The notes under the pieces were generated by a model. The model ran no database searches and was not told where the DNA came from. It worked only from the letters and a program-made list of their open reading frames with translations. The position numbers and the translations under genes were made by a program. From positions 53,678 to 117,677 of the forward strand of contig SVRU01000001.1 in NCBI GenBank assembly GCA_015064665.1: a stretch of 64,000 nt of DNA. The letters are read 5' to 3'. This document shows, piece after piece, positions 1 to 8,587 of this stretch. The stretch comes from Oscillospiraceae bacterium. Lineage in GTDB: Bacteria; Bacillota_A; Clostridia; Oscillospirales; CAG-272. The stretch's first letter is position 1; each line of letters opens with the position of its first letter.

Positions 1-580
1 GTCCGCTATGCTCGTCGGAAATTTCAAGACCGTTTGCGGCGTAGGTTTTACCGTCGGAATAAAATCTGATGTCACCGAACTGGTCCTCGCCTATGTAAGA
101 GCCGATTAAGCTCTCAACCTCTTCACTGCTTTTCGCATAATTAAGCTTTTCCACAAGCTCGCCGAGATTTGCGTAATGCTCCTCGACCAAAAGAGATACG
201 TGCTCAAGGTCCTCTTCAAAATAAATGGAGGCGTTTTTCTCTGCAGATTCGTTGTAATAATCACCCGAAACGGCTATTACAGCCACGAGATAGACCACCA
301 AAAAGACGATAGTAATGAACAACGCGGATCTCGCAGATTGAAGTCCGAGATTTTTGATGCTGAAATCAAACGTATTCCACTTCTTTTTTCTTGATTTTCC
401 GTGTTCCGAGGAAACGTCGGAAACAGACGCTTCTTTAATTTCAGAATCAACGCTGTCGGATATTTCGGAAATTGCATCGAAGTCGGACGCATCGGCTGCG
501 CCGGATTCGTTTAAATTCAAGTCTTCAACGACGGGCACCGTTTCCGTTTGCTTTTCGTTTTTTTCCGAGTTGTTTGCCAT
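1..580 (-). CDS. Membrane signalling protein, N-terminal part (truncated by window edge)
   Basis: The reading frame is open from an ATG at 578-580, behind a good Shine-Dalgarno (AGGGAGGA), to the left edge, giving about 193 residues. The first 75 residues are acidic and Ser/Asp-rich and should be cytoplasmic. One hydrophobic segment at about residues 85-105 follows, then a polar region rich in Glu that looks like an extracytoplasmic sensor domain. This is the last visible gene of the long minus-strand operon and starts 28 bases after the second signal peptidase. The architecture fits a Cache-type sensor of a cyclic di-GMP or kinase protein, but the catalytic part lies outside the window, so the function is unproven. 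Confidence 0.6.
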   Translation of the reverse strand, partial: MANNSEKNEKQTETVPVVEDLNLNESGAADASDFDAISEISDSVDSEIKEASVSDVSSEHGKSRKKKWNTFDFSIKNLGLQSARSALFITIVFLVVYLVAVIAVSGDYYNESAEKNASIYFEEDLEHVSLLVEEHYANLGELVEKLNYAKSSEEVESLIGSYIGEDQFGDIRFYSDGKTYAANGLEISDEHSG

Positions 581-608
581 AAAACGTCCTCCCTTCTATT
601 TTTTTAAA

Positions 609-1223
609 TCAGTTGTTTACCGTATCGTCGGCGGCGGAATCGCTGCCGACGTCTTTTTTCTTTTTTGATTTGATAACCGAGAAAATTATCATAACGATAA
701 TTCCCCCCTCAAGTCCCACGATTAAACCAATCATAGCTCCGCCGTCAAGCGCGGCGGTAAAGCTTTCAAGCCAACCTATTCTGGTAACGTAGATTCCTAT
801 GAGATTTTCGCCCTTTGCATTCTGCGCATCGGGCTTTTCTGCTGCGTCGCCTTTGGTGACGAACTCTATTTTGCCGTCAACCAGAATCGGCGGTTCTACT
901 ACGCGATGGGTATTCGGCATTCCGTAAATGCTCGGATCGGTTGAGTAAAAGCAGATAATATCGTTCTCCTTTATCTCCTCGGGCGCGACCTTCTTTACGA
1001 GAATGTACGAGCCGACGGGCATTTCCTCGCCCATGCTGCCGGTAACTATATTAAGAACCGAATATCCGAAAACGCTCGGCACCCGCCCCTTAATCTTTGC
1101 GCTGAAAATGCTAAGCATCATAGCGGCTATAAGGATAAGAACTATCCACCAAGCACCCGAGCATACGGCTTTAGCAATCTTTGCGGCTTTTTTACGGGAA
1201 TTTCCGTCAAACTTTAAATTCAT
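609..1223 (-). CDS. SipW-like (ER-type) signal peptidase I, second copy
   Basis: A 204-residue membrane serine protease of family S26B. A hydrophobic segment (about residues 22-42) precedes the catalytic Ser in the TGSM motif (around residue 63). The second catalytic residue is a His in NTHRV (around residue 105), not the Lys of ordinary bacterial signal peptidase I, which marks the SipW/archaeal/ER type. A second hydrophobic segment and a Lys-rich tail end the protein. It would cleave secreted substrates on the outer face of the membrane. Its ATG overlaps the stop of the DUF2357-like gene (ATGA), so the two are translationally coupled. SipW enzymes process TasA/CalY-type fibre proteins, and such proteins are encoded upstream in this operon. 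Confidence 0.85.
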   Translation of the reverse strand: MNLKFDGNSRKKAAKIAKAVCSGAWWIVLILIAAMMLSIFSAKIKGRVPSVFGYSVLNIVTGSMGEEMPVGSYILVKKVAPEEIKENDIICFYSTDPSIYGMPNTHRVVEPPILVDGKIEFVTKGDAAEKPDAQNAKGENLIGIYVTRIGWLESFTAALDGGAMIGLIVGLEGGIIVMIIFSVIKSKKKKDVGSDSAADDTVNN

Positions 1224-3052
1224 TTTCTAAGCCTTTTTACACTCTCCTCCCAAAGCTTAGTGCTTGGCAGGAATCTGCCCTCCTCTGTCCGACGCTCTTC
1301 AAGACGCTCGATTCTCTCCAAAATTCTTGGATTGTCCGATTCTGTCTGACGGAGCACGTCGATAAGACGGCAGGTATTTTTATATCTTACGAGCTTCTTA
1401 ACGTTCATAAGAACACTCTTCTTTTTCTTTCTCGGCAAAGCAAGATACTCGGCTCTGGTATAAGGAACGACCACGGCGTTTTCGGTAACCTTGCCGTCGG
1501 AGAAGACGAAATCTGTCTCTTCTCCGCGCACGTTTCCAAATCCGGTAATTCCGTCCTCAGACGGCGCAACGTAGCCCTCGATAAACTCGTCGAGCTTCTC
1601 CTCGCTCGTCATTTGGGCGAGAGCCTCCTCGATTGCCGCCTGCTCCTTGGCAAGTCTTTCGGCTTCTTCCTTGGATAGACGTTCTGCCTCTTCTCTTGCA
1701 ATTCGCTCGGCCTCTTCTTTTGCAAGTCTTTCAGCCTCTTCCTTGGCAAGCCGTGCGGCTTCCTCTTCCTCGCGGCGGCGGCGCTCCTCTTCTGCTTTGC
1801 GGCGGCGCTCAGCCTCCTCCCGCTCCTTTTTCTCACGGGCAAGACGGCGCTCGTTTGCTTCCTTCTCAAGCTGCTCAGCCCAAATCATCTCGTCAGCCAT
1901 AAGAGCAACGATAATAGCGTTTCTTATGCTCTTTTCATCCTCGGAGAGCTTCTTGCGGTTGTTCATAAGACGTGACACGGGGACGGTCTTGCGATACTCG
2001 GAATCGTAAACCGAGTAATCGGCAAGCTCCTCGTCCTCCTCGTCCTCGTCAAACTCGGGCACCGTTTCAAAAAGATGCTTTTCGGAAAGAAGTCTGTTAT
2101 TCGTCCAATCCTCTACGACTCCGCTGTAAAAGGATACGTACTGCAAAGCCGCCGAGGAATAAAGACCGCCGATAAAATCGGACGAGGGCATTTCGATATA
2201 TTTATCGCTGATACCCGAGTAACCGACCTTATCGTAATTTTCTATATATTCCCAAAGGTTAAGACACTCTTTGAGGTTCTTGTTCTTCAAAATCGCGTTG
2301 GTTCTGATTACAGGAGGACGGATATAGTTTTTGCCGAGTCGCTCAGCGAATGCGGAGGAGCGGTAAGCGGTAAGCGCCATATTGATCCTCTTGATTCGCT
2401 CAAAAGCGGTCGCATATCTGTCGTTAAGCTCCTTATCCGACTCGGAGATCTCCCGACCGAGAGGTGAGGTCAGCTCGATCCGGAGATTGATCCGAGCGGT
2501 ATTTCGACTGCTGCTGTCGAAGGCGAGATGCTCAAACTCGGTATCGTAATCGAATTTGTAGCTATGCTCAACTCCCGAACCGCCCTTGAGGGCGCGGAAG
2601 CGTTTATCGACGAAAGCAGAAAGCCGACTGAGAAGAGTATTTACGAACTTATTCTCATAGGTAAGATGGGTTTCCTCGTGGAAGACGTTAAGAATCTTCG
2701 AGGGGGTTACCTCATCGTCCTTTATATCGAGAATAAGATTCGTATGCTGAGCGAGGTGCTTGATGGATTTTTCGGTTATATGCCTCGAAAGCTCAACCGG
2801 TAAAATCTCGTCAACGTCCTCTATTGCCACCGACGGATTGCGAATCAGAATATCCAAGGCAGGAATCGTCTCTTCAATAACGCTTATCCACTCGGTGTCG
2901 ATGTTTTTTACGAGCCGCGACCTTTTTAGCGAAACCGACGTTTCTGCTGCGCCAAGGAGCATTTCGGCATCCTCAAACGCCGCCGATTCCTTGGCAAGAC
3001 CGCGAAAGGCGGAGTGAGCCTTTTGTCTGAATTGTTCGTAATTTTCGTTCAT
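1220..3052 (-). CDS. DUF2357-like coiled-coil protein, partner of McrB-like ATPase
   Basis: A 610-residue protein; I chose the ATG at 3050-3052 because AGGAGG lies nine bases upstream. The N-terminal 350 residues resemble DUF2357, the region found next to McrB-like ATPases, with a conserved stretch HEETHLTYENKF at about residues 124-135. Residues of about 400-480 form a long charged coiled coil built from near-repeats of EEAERLAK. The C-terminal part is basic. I see no PD-(D/E)XK nuclease motif such as McrC carries. The gene follows the McrB-like ATPase gene and precedes a SipW-like peptidase. The family call rests on recall of motif and context, not on a profile search. A scaffold role in a membrane ATPase complex is inference. 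Confidence 0.6.
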   Translation of the reverse strand: MNENYEQFRQKAHSAFRGLAKESAAFEDAEMLLGAAETSVSLKRSRLVKNIDTEWISVIEETIPALDILIRNPSVAIEDVDEILPVELSRHITEKSIKHLAQHTNLILDIKDDEVTPSKILNVFHEETHLTYENKFVNTLLSRLSAFVDKRFRALKGGSGVEHSYKFDYDTEFEHLAFDSSSRNTARINLRIELTSPLGREISESDKELNDRYATAFERIKRINMALTAYRSSAFAERLGKNYIRPPVIRTNAILKNKNLKECLNLWEYIENYDKVGYSGISDKYIEMPSSDFIGGLYSSAALQYVSFYSGVVEDWTNNRLLSEKHLFETVPEFDEDEEDEELADYSVYDSEYRKTVPVSRLMNNRKKLSEDEKSIRNAIIVALMADEMIWAEQLEKEANERRLAREKKEREEAERRRKAEEERRRREEEEAARLAKEEAERLAKEEAERIAREEAERLSKEEAERLAKEQAAIEEALAQMTSEEKLDEFIEGYVAPSEDGITGFGNVRGEETDFVFSDGKVTENAVVVPYTRAEYLALPRKKKKSVLMNVKKLVRYKNTCRLIDVLRQTESDNPRILERIERLEERRTEEGRFLPSTKLWEESVKRLRK

Positions 3053-3179
3053 TTTAGGTGTCCTCCTTCCCTTCTCGCAATTCACGTTTGTTGACTGAAT
3101 TTCAATCTTATGTAAATATTAGTTGTCAAAATCCGCATTTCGACGCACACCTTAAGCTTTTTTAGAACCTTAGACGGTA

Positions 3180-4718
3180 TTAGTAGGTGCGCTGCAATCT
3201 CTCAAGGAACTCTATGCACGACGTCATAGTGTCCTTTCCGAAGAGAGTGTTAAGATAGTTGATAAGTCCCTTGATTTCGTCTCTGATAAGAGAGAGGTTA
3301 AGGCTCTCAAACTTTCTGAAGACCTTCGTTGCAAGCATATGGTCGATGCCCTCAAGCACCGTGCCGCCGCACTCCACGTATACGGGAACGAATATCTTCA
3401 GCTGCTTCATAATACGGTTACCGAATGCGACGCGGAACTTTTTGATAACGTAGTTATCAAGAGCCTCAATCATTTCAAGATATTTTTCCTCAACGGGATT
3501 TTCCTCAACCGCCTTTTTGTAAAGGCTGTTCAGATACTGATAGCTGATTCTGAGGGGCTCGGTGTCGGGCGCTTCAAAGGGTATACCCTTATTGTCAATA
3601 TTAATCGTAAGCGCACGGTCGTAAACCTTATCCGAAACGGCGAAGGTCGTATCGTCGTTGTTAGCCGTTCCAACGTACCACATATTCTGCGGTATGAGAA
3701 GCTTACCGCCGTGAAGCTTTTTGGGGTCGTTATCCCATGATGACGGAACGAGCTCTATTCTCCACTCGTCCTCGTCGGGCATTTCCATAATAGAGAGCAT
3801 TTCCGCAAAGTAATACTCAATACGCGCGATGTTAAGCTCGTCAAGTATTAATACGTTAACGTCGTCGTTATACGACGCCTCGTATATACGGCGCAAAACG
3901 TCGGTCTCGTTGAACTTCTTGGAGAACTCGTTGAAATATCCGAAAAGCTCGGTGCGGTCACGCCAAGAGGGCTGAACCGAAACGATAGTAGCGTCGTTTT
4001 CCATAAACTTACCCAAAGCGTAGGGCAGCGAGGTTTTACCCGTACCCGAAATACCCTGAAGCAGTATCAGCTTCGTTGAAGCCATACCCGCAAAGAGCAA
4101 TCTGATAACCTTTTCCTCGTAGAAAAGACCCATTCTCGAGCAAGCGAAATTACGGAACTCGTTACAAACCTCGTAAAGAGTATATCCCGTTTCGTACTCG
4201 GGGAAAACGTGATATAGATATTTTTGGTCGATGGAATCAAGCTTTGAGAATCTCGGAAGAAGATCGCTTATCTCTTCCTTCTCTTCCTCCTCGCTCTCCT
4301 TCTCATCGTCGTAAATATCATTAAGCAGGTCGACAGGCACGTTGCTGTCGCCTATCTTGAGCGCAAGAATTCTTTCCTTTTCCTTCGTTATTCTGAGAAC
4401 GTCGCGGTGAAGCTCCGCAACCTCCTCAAGAAGATCCTCGTTACCCACAGCGGATTTACGGAATCTTATATATTTCCTTATCAGCATAACGATAAGATAA
4501 ATTACCAGCGCCCATATCGCCATAACGATAAGGAAGGAGATAACGGCAAGGATCCAGTCCAGCACGTTGAAGCCGTCCTTATAGGTGGCAAACTGCTTTA
4601 CGTAATTTACAATATTGAATATCTGAAATATTCCGCCGAAAATACCCGCGACTATCTTCCAGATACCGTCTATCATCGTGGTAAGGAAAGTAAAGAACCA
4701 ATCAAGAAACGCAGCCAT
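3180..4718 (-). CDS. Membrane-anchored McrB-like AAA+ ATPase
   Basis: A 512-residue protein. Two hydrophobic segments (about residues 10-37 and 54-82) anchor it in the membrane, followed by an acidic linker. The AAA+ module starts near residue 190: Walker A GISGTGKTS at about 222-230, Walker B with LILDELNIAR at about 288-297, and a sensor-1-like GTANNDD near 345. These are features of the McrB/MoxR side of the AAA+ family. McrB proper has an N-terminal DNA-binding domain; here it is replaced by membrane helices, so a role in DNA restriction is unlikely. The gene sits between two signal peptidase genes and next to a DUF2357-like gene. It probably remodels or moves a membrane or exported substrate. 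Confidence 0.8.
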   Translation of the reverse strand: MAAFLDWFFTFLTTMIDGIWKIVAGIFGGIFQIFNIVNYVKQFATYKDGFNVLDWILAVISFLIVMAIWALVIYLIVMLIRKYIRFRKSAVGNEDLLEEVAELHRDVLRITKEKERILALKIGDSNVPVDLLNDIYDDEKESEEEEKEEISDLLPRFSKLDSIDQKYLYHVFPEYETGYTLYEVCNEFRNFACSRMGLFYEEKVIRLLFAGMASTKLILLQGISGTGKTSLPYALGKFMENDATIVSVQPSWRDRTELFGYFNEFSKKFNETDVLRRIYEASYNDDVNVLILDELNIARIEYYFAEMLSIMEMPDEDEWRIELVPSSWDNDPKKLHGGKLLIPQNMWYVGTANNDDTTFAVSDKVYDRALTINIDNKGIPFEAPDTEPLRISYQYLNSLYKKAVEENPVEEKYLEMIEALDNYVIKKFRVAFGNRIMKQLKIFVPVYVECGGTVLEGIDHMLATKVFRKFESLNLSLIRDEIKGLINYLNTLFGKDTMTSCIEFLERLQRTY

Positions 4719-4765
4719 TTCCTAAAATTGCCTCTCTTTCCGCGGCTTTGCCGCTAAACTTAAAA

Positions 4766-5563
4766 TCATTTTTCGTCGGTCTTCTCTTTTTCCGAGTCAC
4801 ACGACGCGGCGTCTTGCGCCTTTTGCTTTGCTATATATTCCTCAATTGCACGGCGCTTGATTTCCTCCTCCTGCGCGGCGGCTTGCTTTGCAAGATATTC
4901 TTCAATCGCGTGCTTTTTGATTTCTTCCAATTCACTTTCATCCGGTGCACCGTTTGCCTGAGCCTTGCTTGCGCGCTCCGCGAGAAGCAGAGCAATAAAC
5001 TTATAAAGCTCATAAAGGAAGAAAAGTATCAACGGCAGAACTATGCACAGGAAAAATCCGAGTGATGAACGTAAAAACTGTATCACTCCGCCGAGACCGG
5101 GAATTTTTCCGTTCTCGGTACATATACCGATTATGTCGTCGTAATGCACGGTATAGGGTGTATCGCCCTCGTTATCGGGGCGGGGGTTGTTTTCGCCCTT
5201 GGTTACAAAGGTGAGCGTGCCCTCTTCGTGTGAATAGATTTTATGCGTGTTAATGTCTCCCGCCGTTCCGTCTTTGTTAATGTCAACGGAGGTGCGGAAG
5301 GTTATGATATCGCCGGGCTTAAGCTCGTCCTTTTGCTCTCTCGTGAGCTTTTTCATAAATACGAGGTCGCCGGGATTGTAGATAGGCTTCATTGAGCCGG
5401 TTTCGATAGTTATAAGGCTTGTGCCAAACAGGGACGGAACTCCGTCCTCACTTTTTTGGGCGGCAAACACCAGTACGGTCGTAAGCAGCGATAACGCCAC
5501 GAACACCCATACCAAAACGTTTAAAGCCACGCCAATAATCTTTTTTACTTTTGCTTTTTCCAT
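4766..5563 (-). CDS. sipW: SipW-like (ER-type) signal peptidase I with repeated cytoplasmic tail
   Basis: A 265-residue S26B peptidase. An N-terminal membrane helix (residues 9-30) is followed by the catalytic Ser in TGSMKP (around residue 58) and the His in NTHKIY (around residue 107), the ER-type Ser/His arrangement. A second helix at about 173-195 returns the chain to the cytoplasm. The tail is unusual: it contains two near copies of the motif IK..AIEEY.AKQ, suggesting a docking helix. The gene lies just after the three SipW-type secreted protein genes and before the ATPase gene, so processing those three proteins is the obvious role. The tail might bind the ATPase or the coiled-coil protein; that is inference. 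Confidence 0.87.
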   Translation of the reverse strand: MEKAKVKKIIGVALNVLVWVFVALSLLTTVLVFAAQKSEDGVPSLFGTSLITIETGSMKPIYNPGDLVFMKKLTREQKDELKPGDIITFRTSVDINKDGTAGDINTHKIYSHEEGTLTFVTKGENNPRPDNEGDTPYTVHYDDIIGICTENGKIPGLGGVIQFLRSSLGFFLCIVLPLILFFLYELYKFIALLLAERASKAQANGAPDESELEEIKKHAIEEYLAKQAAAQEEEIKRRAIEEYIAKQKAQDAASCDSEKEKTDEK

Positions 5564-5655
5564 TTATACAGCTCCTCACTAACTGTTAATTAACGAAAAA
5601 GTTAACCCTTTAATTTTATTTTCTTATTTTGCGCTTTATATTTTAATAGGTATGC

Positions 5656-5675
5656 CGCGGGAGACCTCTCCCGCG
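5656..5675 (-). other. Intercistronic hairpin after secreted protein 3
   Basis: A perfect inverted repeat, CGCGGGAGA and TCTCCCGCG, lies between the 483-residue secreted protein gene and the first signal peptidase gene. On the transcribed (minus) strand it is not followed by a T-run, so it looks less like a full terminator than a 3-prime RNA-stabilising or partial-attenuation element. This could let the secreted proteins be made in excess over the export enzymes. Confidence 0.55.
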
Positions 5676-5699
5676 ACAGTATTTTCCAAATTTAATGTA

Positions 5700-7151
5700 T
5701 TAGTCCATGTAATCCGAATAGTATGGCTCGTCAATTTTAAAGCCTACTGAAATGCTGTGTCCGCTGAGAACAAGGTCGTGGGCCGTTTTTACACAATCCG
5801 ACGTGCCGTCGTAGTAAACGAACATTTCAACCTTGACCGTTTCGAGAGAGCCGGAAAGTATACGTTCAAACAGAACTCCGCCCTCCCCGTGTTGAATTTT
5901 TTCCTCTCTTTCGTTATCAAACGTAGCATAGGCAACCTCACCTCTGCCATTCGTTGCAACGAAGAGAATACGGATAGCGTCGTTAAGAGAATCAAGGCCG
6001 CGAACGTCAACCTTGCTGATTCTCAGATTTTCTCCCTCCGTGCCCTCGTATTGCATTCTGAGATACACGGTCTCATAGAGATAATAGGGACTGTTTTCAT
6101 ACGTATATTCACCGTCATCGATAACCGCGCTGATATTTCCCGCATCGGCATCGCCGGGCACGTTTGAATAACCTCTGTACCAATAGGTATAGGCTTCGTC
6201 AAGCTTGACGCCCTCTTCGATAACGCCGATAGAAATATAGTCGCCGTTTAAATTTTTAATGAAATATTCGGTCTCTCCGTCAGCCAAAGAGGCAACCTCT
6301 TCGCCGTCGGACTCTTCTCCGCCCTCTTCAAGCTCGGGCGCCTGTACGGTATAATATCCTTTAAGCGCAGAGCCAAGCTCAAGTCCGCCGACGGGATAAT
6401 AACCACCGTCGCGAAGCTCGAAATAAAGATGCCCTATCTCGTAAACGGCAAAAGCGTCGCATGCGAGATCGACTGTTTCGGTAACGGGATATCCGGTCTC
6501 CGAGTCTATTACGGGCTCGCCGGTCTCCCCATCCAAAACCTCAACCGTTTTAGACGTGCTTATACGGTAATAACCGTAAAGCTCGTCGCCCTCGTCAAGC
6601 GAGACGGGAATATAAGCGTTCTTAACCTTCTCATAATAAGTACCGCCGGTATAAACGCCGTAGGTCTGCAAATTAAAGCTGATATTTCCGTCGGTCGCAT
6701 CGTAATAACCCGCAACCGAGGACGGACCCTTAAGCTTTGAATTTATAAGAAGGTAATCGGCTTCGCCGCGTGAGTCGTTTCCTTCGCTCTTAGCTACCTT
6801 AAGGTAGTATAAGATACTCTCCTCACCGTCTGCCGACGGAACGTAATTTCCGCTCTCGACCATAACGAAATTCACACTGTAAGCGGGATTTTCATCAGAA
6901 AGAGAACCGTACGACACGGGTCTTACAAGCTTTGCCGTGTCGGTAAAATCCACCGAATAATCGTATCCCTCGCCTTCGCTCTTGCTGATTTGCAAAAACA
7001 GCTGATCGGAATAGGATTCGAAATTAATTCCCGAAGCCGTAACCGACGTGTTCAGCGAAAACCATGCAAAAGACGCCGTGCTGAGCATCACCGCAGAAAC
7101 AAGCAGCATAACGATAGCAAATACTAATCTTTTGCTCTTCTTTGCGTTCAT
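5700..7151 (-). CDS. Secreted fibre-like protein 3 with SipW-type signal peptide
   Basis: A 483-residue acidic secreted protein. The N-terminus has a Lys-rich start, a hydrophobic core and the segment TASFAWFSLN, the motif of SipW-dependent signal peptides seen in the TasA/CalY family. The mature part is rich in Tyr, Gly, Glu and Asp and contains recurring YYPVGG and GYYTV-like strands, consistent with an extended beta-rich surface protein. It is the largest of three related proteins in tandem, all with the same leader. Expression should depend on the upstream cyclic di-GMP riboswitch. A structural role in an extracellular fibre or matrix is inferred from the leader and from the linked peptidases; the mature domain is not one I recognise. 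Confidence 0.8.
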   Translation of the reverse strand: MNAKKSKRLVFAIVMLLVSAVMLSTASFAWFSLNTSVTASGINFESYSDQLFLQISKSEGEGYDYSVDFTDTAKLVRPVSYGSLSDENPAYSVNFVMVESGNYVPSADGEESILYYLKVAKSEGNDSRGEADYLLINSKLKGPSSVAGYYDATDGNISFNLQTYGVYTGGTYYEKVKNAYIPVSLDEGDELYGYYRISTSKTVEVLDGETGEPVIDSETGYPVTETVDLACDAFAVYEIGHLYFELRDGGYYPVGGLELGSALKGYYTVQAPELEEGGEESDGEEVASLADGETEYFIKNLNGDYISIGVIEEGVKLDEAYTYWYRGYSNVPGDADAGNISAVIDDGEYTYENSPYYLYETVYLRMQYEGTEGENLRISKVDVRGLDSLNDAIRILFVATNGRGEVAYATFDNEREEKIQHGEGGVLFERILSGSLETVKVEMFVYYDGTSDCVKTAHDLVLSGHSISVGFKIDEPYYSDYMD

Positions 7152-7171
7152 TTATATCCTCTTTATACACC

Positions 7172-7193
7172 CCCGCGCCCGTTTGGGCGCGGG
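7172..7193 (-). other. Intercistronic hairpin between secreted proteins 2 and 3
   Basis: A nine-base-pair GC stem (CCCGCGCCC and GGGCGCGGG) with a four-base loop lies 32 bases after the stop of the 441-residue protein gene and before the start of the 483-residue gene. It lacks a T-run on the transcribed strand. It resembles the hairpin at 5656 and may set relative amounts of the secreted subunits. Confidence 0.55.
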
Positions 7194-7224
7194 ACGTGCG
7201 GTTTTATAATTGAAATAAAGGCTA

Positions 7225-8550
7225 TTATTCTACAGAAGGCTCAATCTGAGGGTTGTAGCTAAGCTCGTTAATGCCGAACTTGATTTCAATGGTCTGACCG
7301 TTGAGAAGCTCGCCTGCAACGATAGAATTCTTAGCATCGGCATCGGTACCGTCGAAGTAGATATAAACGTCAACGGTGATCTGCTCCTGCTCGTTGCCAA
7401 GCACGGTATCAAAGAGATTTGTGCCGTTAGAATAAGTATAGGTGTCTTCACCTGCATCATAGAGGCATGCGCTGATTCTCTTGGGGGATTCAGCATCTGC
7501 GGAAGAGGTTGCAACGATAAGCACTCTGAGAGTAGAGGTAAGAACGTTGGTTGCTCCGCCAACGACGATATCGTCTACCATAAGGTTAGATGCGTTGTTG
7601 GTTCCCTCTGCGCACTGGAGATAAAGAGTTTTGGTAAGGTAGTAGGTGTTTCTTCCGTCACCGATAATGTTGAGAGTGTTGTTCTCCTGAACGGCTGCAG
7701 CATCGGTAGAATAAGCTCTGCCCCAGAAGAGATACTCGCTGACAACTGTGTTAGCGGGAATGCTTCCTATGTAAGAGTAATCGCCGTTCGTAGTATTCTT
7801 AAGGTAGAAGGTTTCGCTGCCGGAAGACTTTGTCGGAGCTGCAGTCTCGTTTGCAATCGTGCAGTATCCGTCGCTGAGATCGGTACCAAGGGTAAGATCG
7901 ATAACGGCTACGAGCTTATCATTCTCAAGCTTATAGTACTTGCTTGATCCGTCGTAAAGAGCGTCTGCAGCTTCTGCGGCAGTGTCCATAGTGTACAAGC
8001 CGTATACGTCAGTGGGAGCAGCTACAACGGAATACTCGTGAGTCGTTGTGTCAAAGCTGTAATAGGTAGTCTGAGCATCGGGTTCGCCGTGCTGAACTTT
8101 GAGCGTAAAGGTAGGCTTCTTGTAAAGTCCCGCGGTTTCGCTGGTAGCTACAAGATCGGTTGCCTTTATGTAGTTGTAAACGGAGTTACCCTGTGTGCTG
8201 CTATCGCTGAGAACCTTCTTGTAATACACTGTGTTCTCGCCTTCATAATTGCCGCTTGCGGCAGTAGGTGTGTCAAACGTTACAATCGTATTGTTTTTGA
8301 AAAGGCTGGGAGTGATAAGTCTGAGGTCAGCTACGTTATTCTCCGTAACGGTTGTAGCCATGCCCCAATCGCTGCCTGTTTCATCATTTTTGATTTCGAG
8401 ATAGAGAGAATCGGTATAAGCCTCAACCTCAAATCCGTCAGCAGAGGTCTGCGTATTCATTGCAAACCATGCGTAAGATGCGGTAGCAAGAAGCGTTGCG
8501 GAAACAAGCAACATTGCAATCGCCGCTGTAATTCTTTTTGTCTTAGTCAT
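7225..8550 (-). CDS. Secreted fibre-like protein 2 with SipW-type signal peptide
   Basis: A 441-residue secreted protein with leader segment TASYAWFAMN at about residues 23-32, the SipW-dependent signature. The mature part is Thr-, Asn- and Asp-rich, with few Lys or Arg, and has the composition of an extracellular beta-sandwich or adhesin-like protein. Its C-terminal third aligns by eye with that of protein 3: both carry a block in which LRVLIVAT or IRILFVAT is followed by acidic strands and VYIYFDGT or MFVYYDGT. This indicates that the two genes are paralogues. The gene is preceded by a clear Shine-Dalgarno (AGGAGA). Export through Sec and cleavage by one of the two linked SipW-like peptidases is likely. 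Confidence 0.8.
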   Translation of the reverse strand: MTKTKRITAAIAMLLVSATLLATASYAWFAMNTQTSADGFEVEAYTDSLYLEIKNDETGSDWGMATTVTENNVADLRLITPSLFKNNTIVTFDTPTAASGNYEGENTVYYKKVLSDSSTQGNSVYNYIKATDLVATSETAGLYKKPTFTLKVQHGEPDAQTTYYSFDTTTHEYSVVAAPTDVYGLYTMDTAAEAADALYDGSSKYYKLENDKLVAVIDLTLGTDLSDGYCTIANETAAPTKSSGSETFYLKNTTNGDYSYIGSIPANTVVSEYLFWGRAYSTDAAAVQENNTLNIIGDGRNTYYLTKTLYLQCAEGTNNASNLMVDDIVVGGATNVLTSTLRVLIVATSSADAESPKRISACLYDAGEDTYTYSNGTNLFDTVLGNEQEQITVDVYIYFDGTDADAKNSIVAGELLNGQTIEIKFGINELSYNPQIEPSVE

Positions 8551-8587
8551 TTTCGTTTCTCCTTTTTAATATAGAAACCACAGTATT

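Noticed and set aside
1615..1850. Tandem DNA repeats in the DUF2357-like gene
   Set aside because: The repetition follows from the coiled-coil heptads (EEAERLAK and variants) and is not a separate mobile or CRISPR-like repeat.
1220..4718. McrBC-type restriction system
   Set aside because: There is no nuclease motif or DNA-binding domain, and the ATPase has membrane helices. The operon context is secretion, not defence.
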